64,000 bases of DNA, taken from contig CASEPN010000001.1 in assembly GCA_949289845.1 (NCBI GenBank), positions 592,316-656,315 of the forward strand. Direction: 5' to 3'. Made by a program: the position numbers and the translations under genes. This document shows, in pieces, positions 17,569 through 25,754 of the stretch. Under the pieces are notes generated by a model. The model had not been told where the DNA came from. It saw only the letters and a program-made list of their open reading frames with translations, and made no database searches. Each line of letters opens with the position of its first letter. Position 1 is the first letter of the stretch. This stretch comes from an uncultured Bacillota bacterium (GTDB lineage: Bacteria; Bacillota_I; Bacilli_A; RFN20; CAG-826).

Positions 17569-19020
17569 TCACTCAGCGGGGAGGCTCTCAATTTCTGCCA
17601 GGACGGAGTCCCTCGTCGGAGGGACTTCCTTCCCCGTGGCTTTCGAAAGGAAGGCCGCCATCTCGTAAAGCACGAACTTCCCGCCGTCGAAGATTTCGTT
17701 CCAGGACCGGACGTAGTCCAGGACCATCGGCCGGAACGCCCTCCGGTGCTTCTTGTCATAGAGGTAGTAGCAAAGGGGGTACACGAGCCAATGAATGCCG
17801 GTCTTCGGCCCCGGGGAGAAATAGAACATCCGGGACAAGTCCACCCGGCAGGAGGCGAGGAAATTCGGGAACGTCCTTTCGTCCAATGGATACGTTTCCG
17901 GAATCCTTGCCGGAGGCCCGGACAGACACCAATCCTCGTCGGGAGTGAAGGGGCCTTGGACCAAATGGGCGAACGCCACGGGATGGACGTATTTTTTCCC
18001 AGTGCGATATTCCACGCGGAAATTCCGCACGGCGCTCGAGGAGGTCGCCAGGACGAAGGCGAAACGAGCGAGCTCGGTCGATTCGGGCCCGAACTGCGGC
18101 ATCATTCGCTCCTTGAGGAGCAAGGCGTAGGAGAGAAACACCTTCATGTCGTTCTTGAGCTGGGCGTGGACCGAAAGTTCCCGGTACCGGTCGGGAATCT
18201 TTGCCAGCCAGACGAGTTCGTCCCCGAAAAGGGCCTCGTCGAAGGTGCGGATATGGAGCAACGTGTTCCTACCTGCAAAATTCCGGAAGTCCGCGTAGGC
18301 CGCCCTTGCCTCCTTCTCCGTCAGAGAGTCCTTGGCGAAGGAGTAGTAGGGAAGCCCCTCGATCCTCACGACGAAAGGGCCTTCCTCGACGAGGACCCCC
18401 CGCTCGTCCCTCATGTATTCCTTCATCTCCTGGGCGACGACCGCGTCGATGTCCGCAAGGGGGATCATCGCGGGCATCCCCCCGGGATGGTAGCCATGAA
18501 GGGCGAGTCCCTCGCAATCCTTCTGATACACGAGGTCGCGCGGGAAGATGTGGACGCCCCTACCCTCCTTCGTCCGGAGGAGGAGGGGCTGCCTCCCGCG
18601 AATCGCCTCATGGATGTTCTCCACGAGCCGAAGGGAGATTCCTCCTTCCGGACCTTGCATCATCCTCAGGTTCCTAGTGAGCTCACGCCTCTCCTCCCGG
18701 GAGAAAAGGCCCCCGATCAGGCGTACGGCCGATTCCCTGTCCTCTTTCCTAAGGACGGGGGAGGTCATGATCGCCTCCCCGATAAGGAGGGCCAGCTCGT
18801 AGGAAATCCCTTCCCTAGTGTCCAGGTACCAGCCCTGCTTCTTGAGGTCGACGAGGTCCAGCTCTTCCTTGAGGTCCTTGAAGGCCGCGTTGACCGTCTT
18901 CCGGTCGATGGGCTTCCCCGAAGGACCCTTGACCCGCTCCGCGATTTCCCCCTGGGTCATCGGGTGCTCCCGATCGCTCTCCCTGAGCACCTTGACGATC
19001 TGCATGTAAATGTCCCTCAT
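17569..19020 (-). CDS. HTH-WYL transcriptional regulator
   Basis: A 483-residue regulator. Residues 1-75 form a winged HTH (QIVKVLRESDREHPMTQGEI and ERVKG..KPIDRKTVNAAFKDL). Residues 125-200 match the WYL ligand-binding domain (IHEAIRGRQPLLLRT, then FPRDLVYQKDCEGLALHGYH and MIPLADIDAVV). The last 230 residues are an unrecognised extension. WYL proteins often repress defence genes and respond to nucleic acids or nucleotides. ATG 19020 has AAAGGAG upstream. Its promoter (-35 TTGGAA 19115-19120, -10 TATTAA 19092-19097, 17-nt spacer) overlaps operator copy B, suggesting autoregulation, and the same operator lies before the restriction operon and glycohydrolase. Identification of the operator as its binding site is inference. 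Confidence 0.88.
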   Translation of the reverse strand: MRDIYMQIVKVLRESDREHPMTQGEIAERVKGPSGKPIDRKTVNAAFKDLKEELDLVDLKKQGWYLDTREGISYELALLIGEAIMTSPVLRKEDRESAVRLIGGLFSREERRELTRNLRMMQGPEGGISLRLVENIHEAIRGRQPLLLRTKEGRGVHIFPRDLVYQKDCEGLALHGYHPGGMPAMIPLADIDAVVAQEMKEYMRDERGVLVEEGPFVVRIEGLPYYSFAKDSLTEKEARAAYADFRNFAGRNTLLHIRTFDEALFGDELVWLAKIPDRYRELSVHAQLKNDMKVFLSYALLLKERMMPQFGPESTELARFAFVLATSSSAVRNFRVEYRTGKKYVHPVAFAHLVQGPFTPDEDWCLSGPPARIPETYPLDERTFPNFLASCRVDLSRMFYFSPGPKTGIHWLVYPLCYYLYDKKHRRAFRPMVLDYVRSWNEIFDGGKFVLYEMAAFLSKATGKEVPPTRDSVLAEIESLPAE

Positions 19021-19084
19021 GAGATCTCCTTTCGCACCCCGAGGGTAGCCGAGTACATCCCCACTTTGAACATTTTTCCGTTTG

Positions 19085-19152
19085 CTGTCCATTAATAAGG
19101 ACAGGTAATTCCAATTCCAAGAATTTGGACAAACCAACCCTTAGCCTATGGG
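19085..19152. promoter_or_regulatory. Divergent promoter region with operator copy B (WYL gene / MoxR operon)
   Basis: The sequence TCCAAGAATTTGGA (19116-19129) is the reverse complement of operator copy A. It overlaps the -35 box of the WYL gene (19115-19120, minus strand) and a plus-strand -35 TTGGAC (19125-19130) with TATGGG at 19147-19152 facing the MoxR operon. A second inverted repeat, CTGTCC-N8-GGACAG (19085-19104), spans the -10 box of the WYL promoter. This arrangement fits a repressor controlling both directions. Confidence 0.65.
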
Positions 19153-19185
19153 TGCGCCGCAAAGGGCGCGGAAAGGGAGGGACAG

Positions 19186-19353
19186 ATGACGTGCACGGAA
19201 TGCAAGATGGCGAAGAAGCGAGGGAGGACGCTCCTTTTGGAAGAGCCCCAGGTCGGGGGGCTTCCCTCCACGGGCGAGGGGGGAGATGCGCTTCTTTCCT
19301 ACCTCTCGGCGCTCAACGCCTTCATCCCCATCTTCCCTGTCAATAGCAAGTAA
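19186..19353 (+). CDS. Small Cys-motif protein at the head of the MoxR operon
   Basis: A 55-residue open frame, MTCTECKMAKKRGRTLLLEE at its start and SALNAFIPIFPVNSK at its end, with GGAAAGGGAGG just before the ATG. It has a CxxC pair (C3, C6) and a basic segment and could be a small metal- or nucleic-acid-binding protein, but I recognise no family. It lies 44 bp before the MoxR ATPase gene and directly after the divergent promoter, so it would be the first gene of the operon. Support is the ribosome-binding site and position; a short gene could be spurious. Confidence 0.55.
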   Translation: MTCTECKMAKKRGRTLLLEEPQVGGLPSTGEGGDALLSYLSALNAFIPIFPVNSK

Positions 19354-19397
19354 AAGGCAAGGGAACTGCAGAGATACATATAAGGAATAAGAGAGAT

Positions 19398-20771
19398 ATG
19401 GAAGAAAGAATCAAGCTGGCCGAGTCGCTCGGCCTCTACGGGTGGGACAACCTCGAGCCCTCGCTCCTGGCGGCGATCGCCAGCGGCGAACCCGTCCTCC
19501 TCGTCGGGCCCCACGGGACGGCGAAGAGCCAGCTCCTGGAGAAGCTCGCGCGTCTCCTCGGGCTCGTCTCCCGCTTCTATAACGCGTCCCTCCTCAACTA
19601 TGACGACCTCGTGGGAATCCCGGTCCTCAACGAGAAGAAGACAGCGCTCGAGTACCTCCCCTGCGCCACCAGCGTCTGGGACGCGGAGATCGTCTTCTTC
19701 GACGAGGTCAACCGCACGCGCCCCGAGCTCCAGAACAAGCTCTTCCCCATCATCCACGAGAGGAGGGTCCAGGGAATCGACCTCCCCAAGCTCCGCTACC
19801 GCTGGGCGGCGATGAATCCCTACCGCGAGGACGAGGACGGAACGAGGCCAAGCTACCTCGGGACCTATCCCCTTGACCCGGCCCTCGCCGACCGCTTCCC
19901 CTACGTGATGATGGTGCCCGCGCTCGACGAGCTCGAACGGGAGGACATCGAGAGGATGCTCCTCGGGAAAAAGGGCGAAAGCATCGACCTCCCCGCCCTC
20001 GTGGAAAGGACGAGGGAGGAAGCCTCCCGCCTCGAGAGGGAGGAGAAGGAGAAGGCCGCCTCCTACCTCATCGACCTCCTCCCCCTCCTCCAGGAGAGGA
20101 TCGGCTACGTCTCCGCGCGAAGGATGCGCCAGATGGAAAGGAGCCTCCTCTACGTCCACGCCGCCCTCAGGGTGCTCCGCGGGGAGGATAAGTCCCTCTA
20201 CGACGCCTCCTTCTCCCACATCCTCTCCGCCATCCCGAACATCGCCAACGAGGAAGTCTCCTACCCCTTCCTCAGCGCCGCCGTCGAGCAGGCATGGAAG
20301 TACAACCGCTCGGAAAGCAGCGCCGAGAAGGACGTGCTCCGCGAAAAGGACCCCGCGCAGCAGGCCCTCCTCGCCCTCCGCTCCCGCGACGAGCTCGGGA
20401 GCCAGTTCCTCTCGGAGACGCTCCTCGACGACATCGGGCGCCTCCCGCCCTACCAAAGGAGGGCGGTCGCCTTCCTCTCCTACCGCCTCCTCCGCGGGAA
20501 GGAGGACCTCCCCGCAATCTTCATGGAGACGGTGCGCGAGGATGTCCAGGCCATCCTCACCCCCGCCAAGAAGGAAGTGAGGAACAACCCGCGTTCCAGT
20601 CGGGCGCTCTCCCGCGCGAGCCAAATCGCCCTCCAGGACCAGAAGGAGCCGTGGGGAGTCCTCATCGGGAACTACCTCCAGGGCGGCGTAGGCACCCTCT
20701 TCAAGGAGGAAGCCGAGGTCGAGGAGGCCGCCGCGTTCTTCCGGAAGGCCTGGAAGGAGGCCCGGGCTTGA
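19398..20771 (+). CDS. MoxR-family AAA+ ATPase
   Basis: A 457-residue ATPase of the MoxR/RavA group, which act as chaperone-like partners of VWA-domain proteins. Walker A is GPHGTAKS (about residues 38-45), Walker B is VFFDEVNR (about 99-106), with AAMNPYREDEDGT as sensor 1 and ALADRFPY as the arginine-finger region. The C-terminal 200 residues are helical. It is followed with overlapping codons by a 124-residue protein and a metallopeptidase/VWA protein, the usual MoxR partnership. MoxR-VWA pairs with variable extra genes occur in bacterial conflict systems; here the extra genes include a SAM-synthetase-like protein and leucine-rich-repeat proteins. Confidence 0.92.
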   Translation: MEERIKLAESLGLYGWDNLEPSLLAAIASGEPVLLVGPHGTAKSQLLEKLARLLGLVSRFYNASLLNYDDLVGIPVLNEKKTALEYLPCATSVWDAEIVFFDEVNRTRPELQNKLFPIIHERRVQGIDLPKLRYRWAAMNPYREDEDGTRPSYLGTYPLDPALADRFPYVMMVPALDELEREDIERMLLGKKGESIDLPALVERTREEASRLEREEKEKAASYLIDLLPLLQERIGYVSARRMRQMERSLLYVHAALRVLRGEDKSLYDASFSHILSAIPNIANEEVSYPFLSAAVEQAWKYNRSESSAEKDVLREKDPAQQALLALRSRDELGSQFLSETLLDDIGRLPPYQRRAVAFLSYRLLRGKEDLPAIFMETVREDVQAILTPAKKEVRNNPRSSRALSRASQIALQDQKEPWGVLIGNYLQGGVGTLFKEEAEVEEAAAFFRKAWKEARA

Positions 20772-21142
20772 GCCTCCTCCATAACATCGGGCGTCCCGGC
20801 TGGACCCGGGAGATCCTCGACGTGAGGAAGACGGGGACGACCCTGATGTTCTCGCCCAAGGAACTCCGGCGGCTTCTCGGCTGCAGGAAGGAGGAAGAGC
20901 TCCACGAGGCGGCCCGTGAGTGGGCGCTCGCCCACCCCGAGGAGATGGAAAGGCGTCCCCGGGGATTCCTCATCAGCGTCTCCAAGGGGCCCGGGGACGA
21001 GCTCGTCGGCGACATCCCCCTCCTCATCAACGTCTTCTCCCGCACGATCGGGGGCCTCTACGTCCCGGGGAAGGAACCCCTCTACTCCGCATCGAGGTTC
21101 GACACCCCCTGGTGCTTCCTGAAGGAGGATATCGAAGAATGA
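20768..21142 (+). CDS. Unknown 124-residue protein between MoxR and VWA genes
   Basis: The frame starts with TTG at 20768, which overlaps the MoxR stop codon, and has AGGAGG eight bases upstream, so TTG initiation is well supported. The protein reads SLLHNIGRPGWTREILDVRK early and ends with FDTPWCFLKEDIEE; it is acidic, soluble and without a signal peptide. I recognise no family. It overlaps the next gene by ATGA, so it is translated together with the MoxR and VWA proteins and is probably a stoichiometric partner. Confidence 0.75.
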   Translation: MSLLHNIGRPGWTREILDVRKTGTTLMFSPKELRRLLGCRKEEELHEAAREWALAHPEEMERRPRGFLISVSKGPGDELVGDIPLLINVFSRTIGGLYVPGKEPLYSASRFDTPWCFLKEDIEE

Positions 21143-22443
21143 CCGAGCAAGATGTCGTCCGGTCCCTCTACGAGGTGATCCCGGGCTACTCCCTCCACAT
21201 GGAGGAGTTCCTCCGCCTCTTCCGCGTGCGCTTCGAGGAGAAGAGGGTCGATAGCGCGGCCATGACCTGCGGGGACCGCCCCGAGCTCCTCCTGAACCCG
21301 AAGTTCCTCGAGGAGCGGTGCAAGACCCCCGAGCACCTCCTCATGCTCGTCCTCCACGAGCTCTACCACGCCCTCCTCGGCCACACGAGGCTCTTCCTCC
21401 ACCCCACGGAAATCGACAACATCGCCTTCGACGCCATCATCAACGCCACCCTCGTCCGCGCCTTCCCGGGCGAGGAGTTCCGCTCCTTCTTCGAAGGGAA
21501 CAACCCGAGCGGCTCCTTCCCTGGCTGCCTCCTCCGCCCCGTCGCGGAGGACACCCCGGAAGACTGCCGCGACCTCGTCGAGGCGCTCTACCTCGGGAAC
21601 CACGTCACCTACGAGGAAATCTACGACCTCATCGTCAGGAAAATGATGGAGGGAGGCCTCCCCGAGGGAGGCTTCCTCCTCATCGGGAACCACCGGGGAG
21701 CCGGGAAGGGCAGCCGGATGCTCCGGAAGGCGCTGGAAAAGGCGATGGGAGGCTGGCCCGACGGCCTCCTCAAGGTCGGGAGGTCCGCGGACGGGGAGCG
21801 GACGCTCCTCTCCCTTTGTCCAGAGAACTCCCATGAGAAGAAGGATAGGGCGAGGATGCGGAGGCTCCTCCGCCTCGTCCTCGAGCCCAAAGGGCCCTGG
21901 CGCTCCCGCCTCGAGGAAGAGGAACGGGAGCAGGAAACCTTCCTCCCCGACCCCAGGGACCGGAGGAAGGCGGCCTACGAGGCGCTCGGGATCGACCCGC
22001 TCCTCCATCGTTCCAGCGGGAGGTCCCCACTCCTCCGGCGGGAGAGGAAGGAGGAGGCGCTCGTCTACCTCGACGTCTCCGGCTCCGTTCTCGGGCAAGT
22101 GGAGAAGCTCCTCCCCCTCCTCCGGGAGCCCTTCCGGGAAGGAAGGCTCCGCCTCTTCGCCTTCTCTTCGGAGGTCGAGGAGATTTCCTACCAGGACTTC
22201 CTCGCGGGACGCTTCCCTTCGACAAGGGCGACCTCGATCCAGGCGGTGTTCGAACACTTCCTCTCCCTCCCCTCCTCAAGGAGGCCAGGAAGGCTCCTCG
22301 TCCTCTCCGACGGGCTGTTCGGGGACGTCGGGGAGGAGCAGGAAAAGCGCCTCAAGGGAACGAAGGTGGCGCTCGGCCTCTTCGGAGAGGGGCATGCCGA
22401 GGTATTCCCGGCGGTATTCCGCCACGTGGAGGTATTCGAATGA
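21139..22443 (+). CDS. Metallopeptidase-like / VWA-domain protein (DUF2201 type)
   Basis: A 434-residue protein matching the DUF2201 architecture. The N-terminal half has the zinc-protease-type motif HELYHALLGH (about residue 73) in a putative metallopeptidase domain. The C-terminal 130 residues are VWA-like, with the MIDAS motif YLDVSGSV (near 310) and a later LVLSDG. VWA proteins of this type are remodelled by MoxR ATPases. ATG 21139 overlaps the preceding stop by ATGA, with GAAGGAGG upstream, and its own stop overlaps the next start. Whether the HExxH motif is catalytically active is unknown; a second zinc ligand cannot be assigned with certainty. Confidence 0.88.
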   Translation: MTEQDVVRSLYEVIPGYSLHMEEFLRLFRVRFEEKRVDSAAMTCGDRPELLLNPKFLEERCKTPEHLLMLVLHELYHALLGHTRLFLHPTEIDNIAFDAIINATLVRAFPGEEFRSFFEGNNPSGSFPGCLLRPVAEDTPEDCRDLVEALYLGNHVTYEEIYDLIVRKMMEGGLPEGGFLLIGNHRGAGKGSRMLRKALEKAMGGWPDGLLKVGRSADGERTLLSLCPENSHEKKDRARMRRLLRLVLEPKGPWRSRLEEEEREQETFLPDPRDRRKAAYEALGIDPLLHRSSGRSPLLRRERKEEALVYLDVSGSVLGQVEKLLPLLREPFREGRLRLFAFSSEVEEISYQDFLAGRFPSTRATSIQAVFEHFLSLPSSRRPGRLLVLSDGLFGDVGEEQEKRLKGTKVALGLFGEGHAEVFPAVFRHVEVFE

Positions 22444-23531
22444 AGGAGTATGCCGAGTACGTCTCCCGGGCCCACCCGGACCGCCTGGGCGACCAAATCG
22501 TCGAGCGACTGGTGGACATCGCGATGGAAAGGGACGAACGGGCCTTCGCCCAGTTCGAGTGCGCCCTCTTCAAGGACGAGTGCTACCTGACCGGGAGGAT
22601 CGCCGCCGGCAAGGGGGAGGATCCCCTCCCTCCTTCCCTCGTCGAAAGCGCGGTGCGGGAGACGTTCCGCGAGGCAGGCTTCGGGAAAGAGTGCCCTCCG
22701 GACCCGGGAAGCGTCCGCCTCATCGACCGCATCCAGAGGGATCCTCTCGAGGAGGAGGAGAGGGAAAGCCGCCCCTATGCGGACGACCAATGCGTGGTCG
22801 TCGGCTACGCGGAAGGGACGGGCGAGACCTCTTACTTGCCTCTCGCCCACTACCTCGCAAACTACCTCGGGCGGAGGCTCGAGGAAAAGTTCCGCCTCTC
22901 CCCCTTGGGGCCGGACTTCAAGCTCCTGGTTATGCTAGATGAGGAAGGATGGGACAAGCTCATCCTCTCCGCCCAGGAAAGGGGGCACTCTTCCTCCCGG
23001 ACGAACCTCGAGCTTGCCTATAAGGCAGTGCAGGAGGCCCTCCGCTCGCTCCCCGGGGGAAGTATGGACGCGCTCAAGGAACTTCCCCTCTCCCGCTTCT
23101 TCTTCAACCGGGGAATGCCGTTCCGGGAAGGAGGCCCCTACGGGGACAACGGCCTTTCCGGGAAGAAGCTCGCGGTCGACTTCTACGGGCCGGGAGTCCC
23201 CCTGGGCGGGGGCGCCATCTGCGGCAAGGACTTCTGGAAGCCCGACGTCGCCGGAAGCTTCGCGGCAAGGAGGGAAGCGATACGCCTCCTCAAGGAAACG
23301 GGCGCCTGGAGCGTCCTCCTGAAGGCTTCCTACTGCCCGGGCGAGAGGAAGCCCGTCGCCCTGTCCTGCGAGATGATGGACGAGTTCGGCACGAAGGCCG
23401 CGATCCCGAGCGAGAGGATCGGCCCCTCCGCCTTGGACATCAAGAAGACGGCCGAGCGGCTCCTCTCCCAAAAGGCCAGGAAGCTGGACCTCCTGAAGAG
23501 AGGCTACTTCTTCGACGACGTGAACATATAG
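22440..23531 (+). CDS. Divergent S-adenosylmethionine synthetase-like protein
   Basis: A 363-residue protein with the three-part MetK pattern though weakly similar overall. Matching pieces are AHPDRLGDQI near residues 11-20 (GHPDK in MetK), ADDQCVVVGYAEGTGET near 113-129 (AGDQGLMFGYATNET), GGPYGDNGLSGKKLAVD near 234-250 and the P-loop-like GGGAICGKD near 257-265 (GGGAFSGKD). The His, Asp and Lys positions that bind ATP, metal and triphosphate appear retained, so it could be an active enzyme making SAM or a related nucleotide product from ATP. It overlaps the VWA gene by ATGA with GGAGG upstream. A housekeeping metK would not be expected in such an operon, so a specialised role is likely; that is inference. 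Confidence 0.82.
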   Translation: MKEYAEYVSRAHPDRLGDQIVERLVDIAMERDERAFAQFECALFKDECYLTGRIAAGKGEDPLPPSLVESAVRETFREAGFGKECPPDPGSVRLIDRIQRDPLEEEERESRPYADDQCVVVGYAEGTGETSYLPLAHYLANYLGRRLEEKFRLSPLGPDFKLLVMLDEEGWDKLILSAQERGHSSSRTNLELAYKAVQEALRSLPGGSMDALKELPLSRFFFNRGMPFREGGPYGDNGLSGKKLAVDFYGPGVPLGGGAICGKDFWKPDVAGSFAARREAIRLLKETGAWSVLLKASYCPGERKPVALSCEMMDEFGTKAAIPSERIGPSALDIKKTAERLLSQKARKLDLLKRGYFFDDVNI

Positions 23532-23549
23532 AAAGGCAGCAAATCCCCT

Positions 23550-25754
23550 ATGAAAAAGAGAATTTCGAATCAAGCGATGGAGCGAAAAAAGGCGTTTCGC
23601 GCCACATGGCGCTCCATTGCCAGCGGGAAGATCTACCGCACCGCCGAAAACGGAAGCAACGTCATCGAGTCGCCTGCAGGAAAAAGCAGGCTGTCCCTCG
23701 ATTTAGCGGGAAAGCCCACGAGCCCGAAGATAATCCGTCTCGGGAAGAATGTGCGCGAGTTCGAAGTGAGCCCATGGGAGAGAGGCTATGTCTCCCGCAT
23801 CGAGGTGGACCCCGAGAATCCGCACTTGGAGTGCAAGGACGGCAAGGCGCTCCTCCGCAAGAAGGGAATGGTGCTCCTTATGTCCCTGGGCCCGATCCCG
23901 GAGGGAACGAAAGTCATCGAGTCGCACGCCTTCCCCATCGGCCTCCGCCGGAAGACCGTTCGGATCCCCTCTTCCGTGAGGCTTATCAAGCCGTCCGCTT
24001 TCGCGAGAACTAATCTCCACACCCTGATCCTGGAGAACCCCGGGGTCAGGCTCGGCTACGGCTGCTTCGCTTCCAAGACGCTTAAGGAAGTGCGCATCCG
24101 AGGGAAGGCCTGTCCCCTTGAAGGAGAGTGCTTCCGCCAAAGGACGGACGCCTCGCCCTTCATCCGCTTCGTCCTGGAGGAAAGCGGAGGGGACGCCTTC
24201 TTCCAGGACGGGGTCTATGCCACTCGGGACGGGGTGGTCCTCATCGGGAACCTCGACGAGGAAGGGGGAGCCATCGTCCCCGAATGGGCGACCAAGCTTT
24301 CCGCGCACTCCTATGAGGGACTCCGCCCCACCTCCGTCTACATCCCCTCCTCCGTGAAGGAAATCGACCACTGCGGCTTCCTCCCGAGAAAAAGCTGCCC
24401 CCTCCATATCGGGCGCGGGCTCGAGCGCTTCCGCCTGGGGTCGCCTCTGGGCGGAACCGACGGCCAGGGCTTTTCCGTCGACCCGGGGAACAAAAACTTC
24501 CTCTCCCCGAAGGGATCGGGCGCCATCCTCCGGAAGGCGGACCTCGCCCTCGTCTACGCCGAGGCGGGGAGCAAAGTCCCCGAGGTCACGAGAAGCATCA
24601 TGCAGAACGCCTTCCTCAGCGCCCCGCAAGTCCTCGAGCTTCCCGAGCATCTCGAGAAGATTGAATCCCGTTCCTTCCGAGACTCGGGGAGCACAAGGGG
24701 CACGCTCATCGTCCGCGCGAAGAACCTCCGCTCCATCCCCCTCCGTTCGCTCCCCTTCTTCCGGAAAATCCTCATGAGGAAAGGCGCGGGCGTCCCCGTC
24801 CGCTTCTTCACCGAGAGCTGGGACGAACCTCCCGCCCTTTCTTCCATCCGCCTGGAGGAAGGCTACGATGGCCACCATCTGGCGGGGAAGCACGCCCTCC
24901 TCGACCGAAGCGGGCGGATCCTTTGCCGCGACGACGGGAGCGGGACGATCCCGCAAGGCACGGAGATCATCGCCCTCCGGGCCTTTCACCGGACGGAAGC
25001 GAAGGAAATCATCGTCCCCGAGGGCGTGAAGGAAATCGAGGACCTCGCTTTCTCCGAATGCGAGGCCTTGGCGCACGTCCATCTCCCCTCCACCCTGGAG
25101 CGGATCTCCGGGAACGCCCTCCGCTGCCATAAGACCGTCCCGGGCGCCCGCCTTTCCATCGCGCCCGACAATCCCTACTTCTACGTAGACCAGACGGGAA
25201 CCTGCCTCATCCGGAAGGACGACCACACCCTTGTCCTCGCCTTCGGGGACGTCCGGCGCATTCCACCGGAAGTCAGGATACTGCGGGAGCATTCCCTGGA
25301 ATCGAACGCCGCAAAGGAACTCTTCATTCCCGAGACCGTGACCCACGTCGAAGGAAAGTTCCTGTGGGGCTCGTACTTCCTAGACCTGGCAGTGGAAGGA
25401 GGGCTCGAACGGTTCGCGGAGGATGCCTTCGAGGGCGCCGACATCATGAACCTCCTGCTGCTTGGCCCTGCCAGGGAAATCCCGGACTCCCTCTTTTACG
25501 ACGCCTCCCGCGTCGGGAAAGTCACGTTCCCGGAAGGACTCGAGCGAATCGGAGAGAATGCCTTCGCGGATTGCATGACCCTGACGGACGCTAGCTTCCC
25601 CTCCACCATCCGCTATATCGGGCCTTACGCCTTTTGCAACACCGCGCTGAAGAAAGCAACGCTTCCCGCGGGATGCGAGGTCGGCGAGGAGGCCTTCGAA
25701 CAATATACGAGAGTGCGCTACCAAGAAGAGGGAAATCTGAAAAAAGAGCAATGA
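23550..25754 (+). CDS. BspA-type leucine-rich-repeat protein, copy 1
   Basis: A 734-residue protein built mostly of LRR_5/BspA-like repeats (for example IPEGTKVIESHAF, VPEGVKEIEDLAF, FPEGLERIGENAF, FPSTIRYIGPYAF). No signal peptide, lipobox or membrane segment is seen, unlike many BspA proteins that are secreted, so it is probably cytoplasmic. It lies 18 bp after the SAM-synthetase-like gene with a weak GAAAGG site, and overlaps its paralog by ATGA. In a MoxR-VWA operon it may act as a recognition or scaffold subunit; that is inference. The start at 23550 is the first of two possible ATGs (23577 is the other). Confidence 0.85.
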   Translation: MKKRISNQAMERKKAFRATWRSIASGKIYRTAENGSNVIESPAGKSRLSLDLAGKPTSPKIIRLGKNVREFEVSPWERGYVSRIEVDPENPHLECKDGKALLRKKGMVLLMSLGPIPEGTKVIESHAFPIGLRRKTVRIPSSVRLIKPSAFARTNLHTLILENPGVRLGYGCFASKTLKEVRIRGKACPLEGECFRQRTDASPFIRFVLEESGGDAFFQDGVYATRDGVVLIGNLDEEGGAIVPEWATKLSAHSYEGLRPTSVYIPSSVKEIDHCGFLPRKSCPLHIGRGLERFRLGSPLGGTDGQGFSVDPGNKNFLSPKGSGAILRKADLALVYAEAGSKVPEVTRSIMQNAFLSAPQVLELPEHLEKIESRSFRDSGSTRGTLIVRAKNLRSIPLRSLPFFRKILMRKGAGVPVRFFTESWDEPPALSSIRLEEGYDGHHLAGKHALLDRSGRILCRDDGSGTIPQGTEIIALRAFHRTEAKEIIVPEGVKEIEDLAFSECEALAHVHLPSTLERISGNALRCHKTVPGARLSIAPDNPYFYVDQTGTCLIRKDDHTLVLAFGDVRRIPPEVRILREHSLESNAAKELFIPETVTHVEGKFLWGSYFLDLAVEGGLERFAEDAFEGADIMNLLLLGPAREIPDSLFYDASRVGKVTFPEGLERIGENAFADCMTLTDASFPSTIRYIGPYAFCNTALKKATLPAGCEVGEEAFEQYTRVRYQEEGNLKKEQ

